This document shows positions 27,221 through 37,408 of a DNA stretch of 64,000 bases, piece by piece. The position numbers and the translations under genes are program-made. The stretch's first letter is position 1. Each line of letters opens with the position of its first letter. The stretch is from an uncultured Gammaproteobacteria bacterium. GTDB lineage: Bacteria; Pseudomonadota; Gammaproteobacteria; HK1. Location of the stretch: NCBI GenBank assembly GCA_958295465.1, contig OY282353.1, forward strand, positions 4,889,001-4,953,000, in the 5' to 3' direction. The notes below the pieces were generated by a model, which was given only the letters and a program-made list of their open reading frames with translations, was not told the origin of the DNA and made no database searches.

Positions 27221-28738
27221 TCAGCGCAGGAACAGCCGGTACGCGGGATTCCCCGTCTCCTCCCGGTACTCGTACCCCACCTCGTCGAGAAACGACTGGA
27301 AGTCGCCGCGCTCGCCGGGCGGCACCTGGATACCCACCAGCACCCGCCCGTAGGCCGCGCCGTGGTTGCGGTAGTGGAACATGCTGATGTTCCACCGCTT
27401 GCGCCCCATCAGGGTGAGGAAGCGCATCAGGGCGCCGGGGCGCTCCGGGAAGTCGAAGCGGTAGAGGACCTCTTCGAGCTCCCGGGGGGCGTGCCCCCCC
27501 ACCATGTAGCGCACGTGGAGCTTGGCCATCTCGTTGTCGCTCAGGTCGAGCACCGGGTAGCCGTCGCGCTCCAGCGCCTCGACCAGCACCCGCTTGTCGC
27601 CGCCGGAGTCGCGGATCTCGACGCCCACGAAGATGTGCGCGTCCGCGTCGTCCGCATAGCGGTAGTTGAACTCGGTGATCGAGCGGGTCCCGATCAGCTC
27701 GCAGAACCGCAGCAGGCTCCCGGCGCGCTCGGGGATCGTTACCGCGAACAGGCTCTCCCGCTGCTCGCCGAGCTCGGCGCGCTCCGCGATGTGGCGCAGG
27801 CGGTCGAAGTTCACGTTCGCCCCGCTCACGATCGCGGCGTAGCAACCGCCGCCGGCTCCCTCGGGCTCCGCGTAGCGCTTCAGGCCCGCCACCGCCAGCG
27901 CCCCGGCCGGCTCGGCGATGGAACGGGTGTCCTCGAAGATGTCCTTGATTGCGGCGCAGATCTCGTCGGTGGTGACGAGGATGACGTCATCCACGCATTC
28001 GCGCGCGATGCGGAACGGCTCGGCCCCGATCCGCTTCACCGCCACCCCGTCGGCGAAGCTCCCCACGCTCTCCAGGGTGACCCGCTCCCCGGCCGCGAGG
28101 GCCGAATAGAGGGTCGGCGTGTCGTAGGGCTCGACGCCGATGACCTTCGTGCGCGGCCACAGCGCCTTGACGTAGGCCGAGATCCCCGCGATGAGCCCGC
28201 CCCCGCCGACCTCGACGAAGATCGCGTCGAAGGGGTCCCCGTGCTGGCGCACGATCTCCATCCCCACGGTGCCCTGGCCGGCGATGACGTGCTCGTCGTC
28301 GAACGGCGGGATGAAGACCATCCCGTGCTCCGCGGCCAGCGCATCGGCCCGCGCCTTCGCGTCGTCGTAGGACTCGCCTTCGAGCACCACCTCCGCCCCG
28401 AGCCGTTCGACCGCCTCGACCTTGATGCGCGGCGCCGTCTCCGGCATGACGATGAGGGCGCGGGCGCCGAGTCGGCGCGCGGCCAGCGCCACCCCTTGCG
28501 CGTGGTTGCCGGCCGAGGACGCGATGACCCCGCGCGAGCGCTCCTCCGCGGTGAGCGAGGCGAGCTTGTTGTAGGCCCCCCGGAGCTTGAACGAGAAGAC
28601 CGGCTGGAGGTCCTCGCGCTTGAGCCATACCTCGCCGCCGAGCCGCGCGGAGAGCTTCGGGGCGAGCTCCAGCGGCGTCTCGCGCGCGACATCGTAGACG
28701 CGCGCTTTGAGGATCTTCGTCACGTAGTCCCGGGGCAT
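27221..28738 (-). CDS. ilvA: threonine ammonia-lyase, biosynthetic
   Basis: The PLP enzyme deaminates threonine to 2-oxobutanoate, the first step of isoleucine synthesis. From the ATG at 28738 (MPRDYVTKILKARVYDV) it has 505 residues; an ATG 21 nt upstream is possible. Lys51 in FSFKLRGAYNKL binds PLP; SSAGNHAQGVALAARRLG and the glycine-rich EVGGGGLIAGISAYVKAL loop follow. Two ACT-like regulatory domains (about 330-410 and 425-500, with LFAVTIPERAGSLLRFCELI and YRFDFPERPGALMRFLTLMG) mark the long, isoleucine-inhibited biosynthetic form. It converges with the EVE gene. Confidence 0.95.
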   Translation of the reverse strand: MPRDYVTKILKARVYDVARETPLELAPKLSARLGGEVWLKREDLQPVFSFKLRGAYNKLASLTAEERSRGVIASSAGNHAQGVALAARRLGARALIVMPETAPRIKVEAVERLGAEVVLEGESYDDAKARADALAAEHGMVFIPPFDDEHVIAGQGTVGMEIVRQHGDPFDAIFVEVGGGGLIAGISAYVKALWPRTKVIGVEPYDTPTLYSALAAGERVTLESVGSFADGVAVKRIGAEPFRIARECVDDVILVTTDEICAAIKDIFEDTRSIAEPAGALAVAGLKRYAEPEGAGGGCYAAIVSGANVNFDRLRHIAERAELGEQRESLFAVTIPERAGSLLRFCELIGTRSITEFNYRYADDADAHIFVGVEIRDSGGDKRVLVEALERDGYPVLDLSDNEMAKLHVRYMVGGHAPRELEEVLYRFDFPERPGALMRFLTLMGRKRWNISMFHYRNHGAAYGRVLVGIQVPPGERGDFQSFLDEVGYEYREETGNPAYRLFLR

Positions 28739-29148
28739 GGGGCGGCGCTCTGCGGGCATCGGTGGGGGGCCGATAATGATAGCGGCGGCGGCCGTGTCCA
28801 TTCCAACATGCCGGTGACCGTCGCCGCGAGGCGATTTCACGCTACGAAATCGTCATGCTACGGAATCGACCGGCGCACGTTCCCCCGATCCGGCCGGACC
28901 AGGGCGGTCGCCTCTCCTGGGAGCGCGGGCTTCTCAGGTGTCATTCACGAAACCCCTTGAAACAAGGCATTTCCTCGCATCTTCCCGCCCGTACCCTCCA
29001 TCCGTACCCTCCAGAAAAACTGCTATGCAGTGGCTACGCACGGCGCTATTTGAGCACGGATGGCGATGTCGCGACAGCCGCCGCGCCTCGTCCGGCACCC
29101 GCGCAGGCGGGTAGTCTGGCGCTCCGAAGGCCACGATGGGGAGCGGCC
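28739..29148. other. intergenic region upstream of ilvA and the DUF6283-like gene
   Basis: About 410 bases between divergent genes. The ilvA promoter should lie here. I see no threonine/isoleucine attenuator-like leader peptide, no RNA gene and no supported ORF. The segment 28980-29050 has a tandem CCGTACCCTCCATCCGTACCCTCCAG motif (two 12-bp copies). Confidence 0.4.
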
Positions 29149-29636
29149 ATGTTCAACGTGAGAAAGACGAGCTGCCCCACGTGCATCTACCGCTCGGACC
29201 TGCCCTGGGAGCTCGAGCAGTACGAGCATGAGGTGCGGAACGAGCATGGCGGGTTCGACGGGTTCCGCGTCTGCCACCACTCCGATTCCCTCTGCCGCCC
29301 TGGGTTCTGGAACCGCCACAAGGACGACTTCCAGGTCGGGCAGGTGGCGCAACGTCTGAAGGCGGTGAGGTTCACCGATGAGGAAGATGTCATGGCGAAG
29401 TCCGGGAGCCAGGCCAAGCGCGAAGACCTCTACGCCGGGGGGTTGTGCCGGGACTGCGAGGCGCCGTTGCTCGACGAAGAGCTGGAGGCCGACGTCGGGG
29501 CGGTGTGTGCCGGGCGGTGGCCGCGCTGCGCAACGCGAAGAAGCGCGACAGGACACGGAGCCCGCAAGCGCTCGATGCCCTGTACCGGCCGCGCATCGAG
29601 GCCGAGCAGGCCAAGCGCGCCCGGGCGGGCGCCTAG
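29149..29636 (+). pseudogene. DUF6283-like Cys/His protein with a 2-bp frameshift
   Basis: The ATG at 29149 opens MFNVRKTSCPTCIYRSDLPW, and the protein continues with RVCHHSDSLCRPGFWNRHKD and FQVGQVAQRL: a CxxC, CHH and C..GFW..H pattern typical of small proteins (DUF6283) found in phages and their hosts, probably binding metal. A second segment starting MAKSGSQAKREDLYAGGLCRDCEAPL follows in frame and resembles a separate small protein. In the GTGTGTG tract at 29503-29509 the frame breaks; removing one TG restores AVCRAVAALRNAKKRDRTRS to a stop at 29636. Without correction the frame ends at 29643. Function unknown; a prophage or plasmid scrap is likely. Confidence 0.6.
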
Positions 29637-30013
29637 CCCGTGACCGGGCGCACGCGCGACGGGGACGGGGCGCCGGTCCCGCAAGACGAACCGGGGACTT
29701 GCGGGAATCAACCGGCTGCGCCTACCCTGTTTCCGGCCCTCGCGAGGGCCGGCCTCATTGAAGCTTCATGATGCCCTTCCCAAAGTTGTACCGGAGCCTC
29801 TCTCTTCCGGCCCTCGCGGGGGTCTCGCCTCACTTGTTCGAGACAGGCCCGGAAACGCCGACAGAACAGCCCGTAGCGCCCGAAGGTGGCTCAGGCGGGG
29901 TTGGTACCGCTCCGGCCTCTACGGCGCTCTACGGGCCGCCCAGGGGAGTGTCCTGCCGCCCCCCCTTTGACAGCCGCCGCGCCTTGTCCCCGGCGCCGGG
30001 TGGTCTACTCGCA

Positions 30014-31906
30014 ATGCCTCACCACGGGAGTGGCAAGAAAAAGGGTTGGTTCCCTGAATGGGCGGCAACCAGACGGCCCGGCCGCTTCACCCTGCTCCTC
30101 GCCGCGGCAGCCGGACTGGGCGCGGGCCTCGTGTTCCTGCGGCTGGCCAGCTACGGGCCGGGGATGCTGTCGGATGGACTCACATACATCATGACGGCCC
30201 GCAATCTACTGGCGGGGGATGGTCTTGATGGCTACTGGGGCCAATATGTGTATCTCCCGCCGCTGTATCCGGTGATGCTCGCAGGCGGGGGACTGTTCGG
30301 GCTCGATCCGTACGCCTTCGCTGGGCCGCTCAACGCCGTCCTCTTCGGGCTGACCGTTCTTGCCGCGGGTTGGTGGCTGCGGCGCCATCTGCACTCCCGG
30401 TTCCTGTGGCTCTGGGGTTGCTTCTCGATCGCGCTCGCCCCTCCGCTCACCGAAATAGCGTCCCACGCCCTGAGCGAGTCGGCTTTCATCCTGTTCGTGA
30501 CGCTCGCGCTGACGCAGATCGACGCCCACCTGCGCAGCGGCGGACGCGCAGCCCTGGTCCGGGCGGCGGCGTTCAGCGCGTTGGCCTGCCTGACCCGCTA
30601 CATGGGAGTTTCCGTGATCCTGGCGGTGGTCGCGCTGCTGCTTGCAGCGCGGGTTGCGCCGCGGGAGAAGATGAAGCGCATCGCCGTCTATACGCTGATT
30701 GCGGCGGCGCCGGTGGGTCTGTGGATGCTGCGGAACTTTCTGGTTGTCGGATCCATGACCGGCGAAAGATGGAGGGCTCCCTACTCATTTCCCTTCATCG
30801 TGGACGAGGCGTTGCGCATCGCCGTCGGGGGCTGGTGGCTCGTCGGGTTGACCGCCCCGGTCCTGTTGGCGCTCGTGATGGCCGCCTGCCATGCGTTCAG
30901 CTACCGCTCGGACTGGAAAAGGGGCGCTGCAGTTGCTCCGGATGTTGCCTGGGGTCCGTTGCACGTATGCACGGGTTTTACGCTCGCGTACCTGGTGCTG
31001 CTCGTCGCCGTGATGATGCTGGGAGGCGTTTGGCACGGATTGGAGTGGAGATTCGTCTCCCCGGTGCATGTCCCGCTCCTGCTCACGGCGCTGCTGCTGA
31101 TGGACGGCGCCCTGCGGTATGCGCGAACGCGGGCGTCGCGGGGAACCGTTCCGCCCAGGCGGGGATCTCAAACGACGCGGGACGCTCTCGCAGCCGTCCT
31201 GACGTTGGCGCTGTCCCTGCAGGCGGTTGGGCTGGTTGTGCTGCAGGCCCGCGCGATACCGCTCTGGATTGCCGGTGAAAAACGGGGGTTTGTCACACCG
31301 CGGTGGGGGAAGTCAGAGAGCCTGCGGTACGTTCTGGAGGCGGCTCTGACAGGCGCGACCCTGAGCAACGCCCCCGGCGTCATGCGTTTGTACGCCCACG
31401 GTCCGGCGCGCCATTACGGACTACCGTGTGATCCAGACCGTCTGCGGTCCGCACTGTGGAACGTATTTGGCGCCGGAGATGTGCATGTCCTCTATTTCAG
31501 CGAAGGGGATGGTTGGAGAGGTTGTTCTCGGCAGCAGGACGACGACCTTCGGGAACGCCTTACTCGGGAGCCCCTGCTGGAGTTGGTGGCGAAACGGGCG
31601 GACGGCGAGGTGTATCGCCTGCGCGAACACGAACCCCTGGACCTCCCCCCCGCCATGTTCCGCAGTACCGAGGCTCCGGTGGTGGGCAAGCCGTTCGCCT
31701 CCTTTCTCAACAAGTCCCACGGCCGGCGGCTGCCGGATCCGTGGCGGTGGGAGAAAGGCAACGAGGCCGACGGCTGGACGAGCCTCCCCGTTCAACAGCC
31801 CACCTACGTGTACACCCCCACGGCTGCCGATGTCGGGCATCGCCTGCGCGCTTCGATGTACTACGCAGACCAGCTCGGCAACAGAGTGAACCCGATTGTT
31901 GCATAA
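30014..31906 (+). pseudogene. GT-C (family 39-like) membrane glycosyltransferase, 5' part, interrupted by IS
   Basis: Starting at the ATG at 30014, about 620 residues belong to a multi-pass membrane protein with at least nine hydrophobic helices. An acidic motif after the first helix, GMLSDGLTYIMTARNLLAGDG, is typical of GT-C enzymes that move sugars from polyprenyl phosphates in the periplasm. After the membrane part comes a soluble region with an Ig-like motif TYVYTPTAADVGHRLRASMYY. At 31891 an IS1380-family copy enters, and the last codons (PIVA and stop at 31906) come from the IS. Removing the IS and one GTGAA duplication joins it in frame to 33557 and gives one 876-residue gene ending at 34310. 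Confidence 0.75.
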
Positions 31907-33551
31907 ACGTGCGACAAATAGACGTCAGGCGACGGCGTTCAGTGTTGCGAGAGCCTGCCGGAGCTCTCTTTCGAGCCTTTCGTTGCTGTTCATGGAGAGG
32001 ACCAATTTGCCGGCGGGGCGAATCATGCGCCCGGCGCGTTGGATGAGGGTACGGCGAAGGGTTCCAACCTCCCGGAAGCACCACAGCGCGGCGCGCTTTG
32101 CGGTGGTGCCACGGGCGCGAGGGTCGAGTTGGATCTGCAGCTCGCGAGTGAGGTTGTGAGCAACAATGCCGGCGAACATGTACAGTTGGTTGCCGACTCG
32201 GGTCTTGACCGGTATGTAATCCATCTGGCAATGCGTCTTGAGTTCGGCGAAGATACCCTCCTGCGAACCGCGGCCTTCGTGGAAGGCGACGACCTTGCGT
32301 GGGGTCATTCGTTTGTTGGTGACGATGACCTTGAATTCGTACCCGTATTCGGTGGGCTGGAACAGGTCGAGTTGGATCGGCAGCTTGTGTTGGCATCTGA
32401 CCTGCTTTCTGATGAAGATGAAGCGATAGCGGGCGTTCCACGACTTCGGCTTCCAGCGGGTCTCGAAGTAATCGAGCCCGACCGCCATGCGTCGCCATCG
32501 TTTTCTGCCTTCGACCAGTTCCTTGAGGGCGGCAAAGCGCTCGAAAGGAACCGAGATGGTGAATTCGACCCCCGACGAATGCAGTCGTTCAGCGATGGTT
32601 TCGTTGAAAAATGCGCTGTCGATGCGAGTCTCTACCTTTGCACGGGGAAGGCACGAGCGCACGTGGCTGATACAGTGGCCGATGAAGGTGTCGGCCCCGT
32701 TGGAGTCGTGTACGTTTCCAGGACGATGGTGAACGTCGAGGATCTGGTCGGTCTGGGCGACGGTGCAAAAGAGGGGGTAGTAGCTGCGCGCGCCCTTCTT
32801 TTTCTTGTTGAAACCCACTGCGGTTCCTTCGGCATGCCGCCCGGTGCTCAACACCGACCCGTCGTAATCGAGCGTCACTCTCGAAAATCCCTCGTCTACC
32901 AGACGCTCCATGACCAGATGTCTCGATTCACTTCGCACTTTGGCGACACTTTGTTCATCTGCACTGGCGAGCGACCGGCTGAGCGTGGATACGTCCGGCA
33001 ATCGCTTCAGACCGAGAACCCGTTTGACCATCTCGTCATCACGGTAGTAGTCCACGTCTCGCAGCCGCCGGTGTCCGATGATCAGATGCACGACCAGCAG
33101 CATCATGATCATATGATGGCCGTAAATCGGATTGGCCTTCAGGTGGCGGAAACATCGCCACAACCGTTCTTTGATGCCGATGAGAGAGAAGAGGTGTTGA
33201 AAGACGATGAGTCCCGAATACGATGTCAGGCTCTGCTCTTCGAATCGGATGTCGAGACCCAGCTTGGCTTTACCTCGAACGTCGGCTCGGCTATGCTTCA
33301 TCTTCGTGGTCTCCGTTTCGCTTGGTACGTTGTTGTTGGCAACGACTATTGTACCAGCTTCGGAGACCACGTTTCTCTCTATTACATTCGTTTCACAAAT
33401 GACTCCGTACGACTTTGCACAAGATTCAGGAATATCGCGTGTGGCTTATTCTCACTGGCAGTGAACTTGAGCCACACGCTGTTTCGGTCTGAAAACCCCG
33501 TGTTTTGTGCAGCGAACGCATGTCTGGGTGGAAATGTTATGCAACTGGCAG
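31891..33551 (-). mobile_element. IS1380-family insertion sequence, copy 1 (1661 bp)
   Basis: The element runs from CCCGATTGTTGCATAAAC to GTTATGCAACTGGCAG; the ends share an inverted GTTGCATAA. It is flanked by a 5-bp target duplication GTGAA (31886-31890 and 33552-33556). As far as I compared them it is identical to copy 2 at 35073-36733. It interrupts the GT-C gene. Confidence 0.93.
31925..33301 (-). CDS. IS1380-family transposase
   Basis: The start MKHSRADVRGKAKLGLDIRF at 33301 matches the family and has a purine-rich GGAGACC upstream; an alternative GTG start at 33370 adds 23 residues. The 458-residue DDE transposase has the first Asp in RVTLDYDGSVLS, the second in ETRIDSAFFNE and the Glu in the GRGSQEGIFAELK motif that is characteristic of IS1380. 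It appears intact and, with a second identical copy nearby, the element is probably still active. Confidence 0.92.
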   Translation of the reverse strand: MKHSRADVRGKAKLGLDIRFEEQSLTSYSGLIVFQHLFSLIGIKERLWRCFRHLKANPIYGHHMIMMLLVVHLIIGHRRLRDVDYYRDDEMVKRVLGLKRLPDVSTLSRSLASADEQSVAKVRSESRHLVMERLVDEGFSRVTLDYDGSVLSTGRHAEGTAVGFNKKKKGARSYYPLFCTVAQTDQILDVHHRPGNVHDSNGADTFIGHCISHVRSCLPRAKVETRIDSAFFNETIAERLHSSGVEFTISVPFERFAALKELVEGRKRWRRMAVGLDYFETRWKPKSWNARYRFIFIRKQVRCQHKLPIQLDLFQPTEYGYEFKVIVTNKRMTPRKVVAFHEGRGSQEGIFAELKTHCQMDYIPVKTRVGNQLYMFAGIVAHNLTRELQIQLDPRARGTTAKRAALWCFREVGTLRRTLIQRAGRMIRPAGKLVLSMNSNERLERELRQALATLNAVA

Positions 33552-34310
33552 GTGAAAGCGACTACCAAGCCGTCCGACCCCGTACAGGCGGGCGCTTCCG
33601 AAGCGGTCCGCATCATTCGTTCGAGGTACGACGTGTCCCTTCGCGGAAACAGGCTGGTCTATGAGAACCGGAGCTGCCGACGGGAAGACGAACAAAGCAC
33701 GCGGTTCCTGTTGGCCGTCTATTCGCTGGATTCCGAAAGTGGAACGCCCGGACGCGATACGCGGGATTTCGCATGGAGCGAGTCTTCCTGGCAGAACAAC
33801 GGCGCCTGCATTATCGAGCGCCAGCTTCCCGACAAGGACATCGTCGGCATCCGAACCGGACAGGTTGACCGCGACGGGAACCCCCTTTGGGAAGCCGAGC
33901 ACTGGTTCGAGGAGAAAGGGCGGTGGCTTGACGGCTATTGGTCGTCGGCGACCTCCGGCGAGCCGGTGGCCCGCGGCGTCTTCGACATCTATCTCGGCAA
34001 GGGAAGTCTGACCTTCGTCAAGGAGCCGTGCGCCCGCGCCGACACGGAGGCGACGGTCTTTCTGCACCTGATTCCTGCTGATGTGGATGACCTGCCGGAA
34101 GAGCGCAAGCAGTACGGCTTCGACAACCTCGACTTTGCATTCACGGGCTACGATTTCATCGCGGGTGGTTTCTGCGTGGAGACGCGGGAGCTGCCTGATT
34201 ACTCCATCGCTACGATCCGCACTGGCCAATTCATCGGCGAGGGCAAGAGGATCTGGGAGGTCAGCTTCGATGTTGTCGAGCCGGCGGGTGACGGGCAAGC
34301 CGCACCGTGA
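33552..34310 (+). pseudogene. GT-C membrane glycosyltransferase, 3' part
   Basis: This is the C-terminal part of the split gene. After the target duplication it reads KATTKPSDPVQAG, completing the Ig-like domain, and then two related domains of about 100 residues. The first contains RYDVSLRGNRLVYENRSC, the second VFDIYLGKGSLTFVKEPCAR; both continue to an FDN(L)DF-like and IRTGQ motif (DIVGIRTGQV, SIATIRTGQF). Such domains occur at the C-termini of bacterial membrane glycosyltransferase-like proteins; their ligand is unknown. A short frame starting inside the IS end (33507) could still express the fragment. The stop overlaps the GTG start of the next gene (GTGA). Confidence 0.7.
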
Positions 34311-35072
34311 ACGACAGGGTCGAAACGGCGCTGGTGATCGGGGCCACCTCACTCTATAGCAAGGTGTCTCTCTATGGTGCCGTCTTTCTTTATCTGAACA
34401 GCATTCTGTTGACTGGCCTGTTCGTCTATGACGTACAGGCTTACTACAATCTGACGAAGGAAGACTCGCTGGTTGAGAACGGCACCGCCTTCTTGTTGTT
34501 CCTGACTGCCTTGTTATTGCTTGAAATCGCTGCCAGGCGCAGGCCGGCATGGCCCTACATTCTTGCCGCGCTTGCCTTTGTGTTCGGCGCTGGCGAGGAA
34601 ATCAGTTGGGGCCAGCGTATATTCCTGTTTGAAACGCCCGATTATCTGCGTGAGATAAACTACCAAGGCGAGTTTAATCTTCACAACATTGAAGGGTGGT
34701 GGCTGGCTCCGATATTCTGGTCCTATGGGGCAATCATTATGCTCCTCTGTATGGTAACCAGTGCGGCATATTTTTCCCGAAAATCAAATTTCTTTGGCAT
34801 TCCATTTCCGTCAATTCTGACCATGTTTTGTTTTCTTGTCGTGTATGCCTACAATCCCAAAGTCTCGTTGGGGGGTTCCCATCTGTCTATTGTTTTCGGA
34901 GTTTTCGAACAACATCTGTTGTTGCTGCTTTTCGTTGCCCACGCGCTCTTTTCCAAGAATATACGTCTGTTCGTCCTGTCGGTCCTTTTTCTCTCCGCTG
35001 TGGTGCTTGAACAATTCATCCTTCATGAAATCGAACTTCGACCATTCCGGGAAGTGCAAGAGTATTTGTTGA
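34307..35072 (+). pseudogene. multi-pass membrane protein, 5' part, interrupted by IS
   Basis: A GTG at 34307, coupled to the previous stop, opens a hydrophobic protein with about seven membrane helices (VFLYLNSILLTGLFVYDV; FLLFLTALLLLEIAAR; ILAALAFVFGAGEEISWGQR; more to ILEQ). The charged motif GAGEEISWGQR and NLHNIEGWW lie between helices. The family is not one I can name with certainty. At 35073 the second IS1380 copy enters after ...QEYLL. Removing the IS and one GTTGA duplication joins the frame to 36739 and yields 437 residues. The translated product in the disrupted state would end inside the IS at 35341. Confidence 0.7.
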
Positions 35073-36733
35073 CCCGATTGTTGCATAAACGTGCGACAAA
35101 TAGACGTCAGGCGACGGCGTTCAGTGTTGCGAGAGCCTGCCGGAGCTCTCTTTCGAGCCTTTCGTTGCTGTTCATGGAGAGGACCAATTTGCCGGCGGGG
35201 CGAATCATGCGCCCGGCGCGTTGGATGAGGGTACGGCGAAGGGTTCCAACCTCCCGGAAGCACCACAGCGCGGCGCGCTTTGCGGTGGTGCCACGGGCGC
35301 GAGGGTCGAGTTGGATCTGCAGCTCGCGAGTGAGGTTGTGAGCAACAATGCCGGCGAACATGTACAGTTGGTTGCCGACTCGGGTCTTGACCGGTATGTA
35401 ATCCATCTGGCAATGCGTCTTGAGTTCGGCGAAGATACCCTCCTGCGAACCGCGGCCTTCGTGGAAGGCGACGACCTTGCGTGGGGTCATTCGTTTGTTG
35501 GTGACGATGACCTTGAATTCGTACCCGTATTCGGTGGGCTGGAACAGGTCGAGTTGGATCGGCAGCTTGTGTTGGCATCTGACCTGCTTTCTGATGAAGA
35601 TGAAGCGATAGCGGGCGTTCCACGACTTCGGCTTCCAGCGGGTCTCGAAGTAATCGAGCCCGACCGCCATGCGTCGCCATCGTTTTCTGCCTTCGACCAG
35701 TTCCTTGAGGGCGGCAAAGCGCTCGAAAGGAACCGAGATGGTGAATTCGACCCCCGACGAATGCAGTCGTTCAGCGATGGTTTCGTTGAAAAATGCGCTG
35801 TCGATGCGAGTCTCTACCTTTGCACGGGGAAGGCACGAGCGCACGTGGCTGATACAGTGGCCGATGAAGGTGTCGGCCCCGTTGGAGTCGTGTACGTTTC
35901 CAGGACGATGGTGAACGTCGAGGATCTGGTCGGTCTGGGCGACGGTGCAAAAGAGGGGGTAGTAGCTGCGCGCGCCCTTCTTTTTCTTGTTGAAACCCAC
36001 TGCGGTTCCTTCGGCATGCCGCCCGGTGCTCAACACCGACCCGTCGTAATCGAGCGTCACTCTCGAAAATCCCTCGTCTACCAGACGCTCCATGACCAGA
36101 TGTCTCGATTCACTTCGCACTTTGGCGACACTTTGTTCATCTGCACTGGCGAGCGACCGGCTGAGCGTGGATACGTCCGGCAATCGCTTCAGACCGAGAA
36201 CCCGTTTGACCATCTCGTCATCACGGTAGTAGTCCACGTCTCGCAGCCGCCGGTGTCCGATGATCAGATGCACGACCAGCAGCATCATGATCATATGATG
36301 GCCGTAAATCGGATTGGCCTTCAGGTGGCGGAAACATCGCCACAACCGTTCTTTGATGCCGATGAGAGAGAAGAGGTGTTGAAAGACGATGAGTCCCGAA
36401 TACGATGTCAGGCTCTGCTCTTCGAATCGGATGTCGAGACCCAGCTTGGCTTTACCTCGAACGTCGGCTCGGCTATGCTTCATCTTCGTGGTCTCCGTTT
36501 CGCTTGGTACGTTGTTGTTGGCAACGACTATTGTACCAGCTTCGGAGACCACGTTTCTCTCTATTACATTCGTTTCACAAATGACTCCGTACGACTTTGC
36601 ACAAGATTCAGGAATATCGCGTGTGGCTTATTCTCACTGGCAGTGAACTTGAGCCACACGCTGTTTCGGTCTGAAAACCCCGTGTTTTGTGCAGCGAACG
36701 CATGTCTGGGTGGAAATGTTATGCAACTGGCAG
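35073..36733 (-). mobile_element. IS1380-family insertion sequence, copy 2 (1661 bp)
   Basis: Same length and termini as copy 1 and apparently the same sequence. It is flanked by GTTGA duplications (35068-35072 and 36734-36738), different from copy 1, so the two are separate insertions rather than the ends of one composite transposition. Both copies have the same orientation. Confidence 0.93.
35107..36483 (-). CDS. IS1380-family transposase (second copy)
   Basis: The 458-residue product is the same as that of the copy at 31925-33301, with all DDE motifs intact (LDYDGS, RIDSAFF, GSQEGIFAELK). Start chosen at the ATG at 36483 for the same reasons. Confidence 0.92.
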   Translation of the reverse strand: MKHSRADVRGKAKLGLDIRFEEQSLTSYSGLIVFQHLFSLIGIKERLWRCFRHLKANPIYGHHMIMMLLVVHLIIGHRRLRDVDYYRDDEMVKRVLGLKRLPDVSTLSRSLASADEQSVAKVRSESRHLVMERLVDEGFSRVTLDYDGSVLSTGRHAEGTAVGFNKKKKGARSYYPLFCTVAQTDQILDVHHRPGNVHDSNGADTFIGHCISHVRSCLPRAKVETRIDSAFFNETIAERLHSSGVEFTISVPFERFAALKELVEGRKRWRRMAVGLDYFETRWKPKSWNARYRFIFIRKQVRCQHKLPIQLDLFQPTEYGYEFKVIVTNKRMTPRKVVAFHEGRGSQEGIFAELKTHCQMDYIPVKTRVGNQLYMFAGIVAHNLTRELQIQLDPRARGTTAKRAALWCFREVGTLRRTLIQRAGRMIRPAGKLVLSMNSNERLERELRQALATLNAVA

Positions 36734-37286
36734 GTTGAGTATCGCCTGCTTTGTCTACGCGGCAGAAATTCTCGCACATCGGCGGCCGCAGGGAGACAAG
36801 AAGGATGTCGGGGCCCTGCTTGGGCGGCCGGGCCGCTTCACTCTGGTCCTCGCTGTCGCCCTTGCAATGCTGGGCTCGTGTCTCGTGTATGCCGTCAACT
36901 ACATCACGCTGGCCCGCAATTTGTCGTCGGCGACTTCCGGCGAGCCGGTGGCTCGCGGCGTCTTCGACATCTATCTCGGCGAGGGAAGTCTGATCTTCGT
37001 CAAGGAGCCGTGCGCCCGCGCCGACACGGAGGCGATGTTCTTCGTCCACTTGGATCCGGTCGACCCGAACGACCTCCCCAGCCACCGCAAGCAGTACGGC
37101 TTCGACAACCTGGACTTCGCTTTCAGGAACCACCGTCTTCGCACCAAGGGAGGAGTCTGCGTAGCGAGGCGGGAGCTGCCTGTGCCTGATTACGCCATCG
37201 CTACGATCCGCACCGGCCAGTTCCTCGTCAACGAGGACGGATCCACCACACACCTCTGGGAAGAGGGAATTCGTTTCGACGAGTAG
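36734..37286 (+). pseudogene. membrane protein 3' part fused to a glycosyltransferase-type C-terminal domain
   Basis: Downstream of the IS the frame continues SIACFVYAAEILAHRRPQGD, then RPGRFTLVLAVALAMLGSCL, a membrane helix that closely resembles the N-terminal region of the GT-C gene (RPGRFTLLLAAAAGLGAGL) including YITLARNL for YIMTARNLL. It then jumps directly to SSATSGEPVARGVFDIYLGE, the beginning of the last C-terminal domain of that gene. The segment therefore looks like a paralogous GT-C gene with its middle deleted and fused to the preceding membrane protein. The domain is complete to the TAG at 37286. Confidence 0.65.
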
Positions 37287-37408
37287 CCGGACGACGGCCG
37301 GCGCCGCCGGCCTCATCGCTCAGGCGGCGTCGACGGAGAGGGAGCCCGCGCGTAGGTCCCCGTGGCGGGTAGTGGGTCAGTTTGAATTTCGCTTCGCCTT
37401 ACTCAGTG

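Noticed and set aside
32039..33664. Long plus-strand open frames (over 500 codons) across both IS1380 copies
   Set aside because: They are antisense to the IS1380 transposase, which has clear DDE motifs on the minus strand.
31891..36733. Composite transposon formed by the two IS1380 copies
   Set aside because: Each copy has its own target duplication (GTGAA and GTTGA) and lies inside a gene reconstructable on its own, so they are independent insertions.
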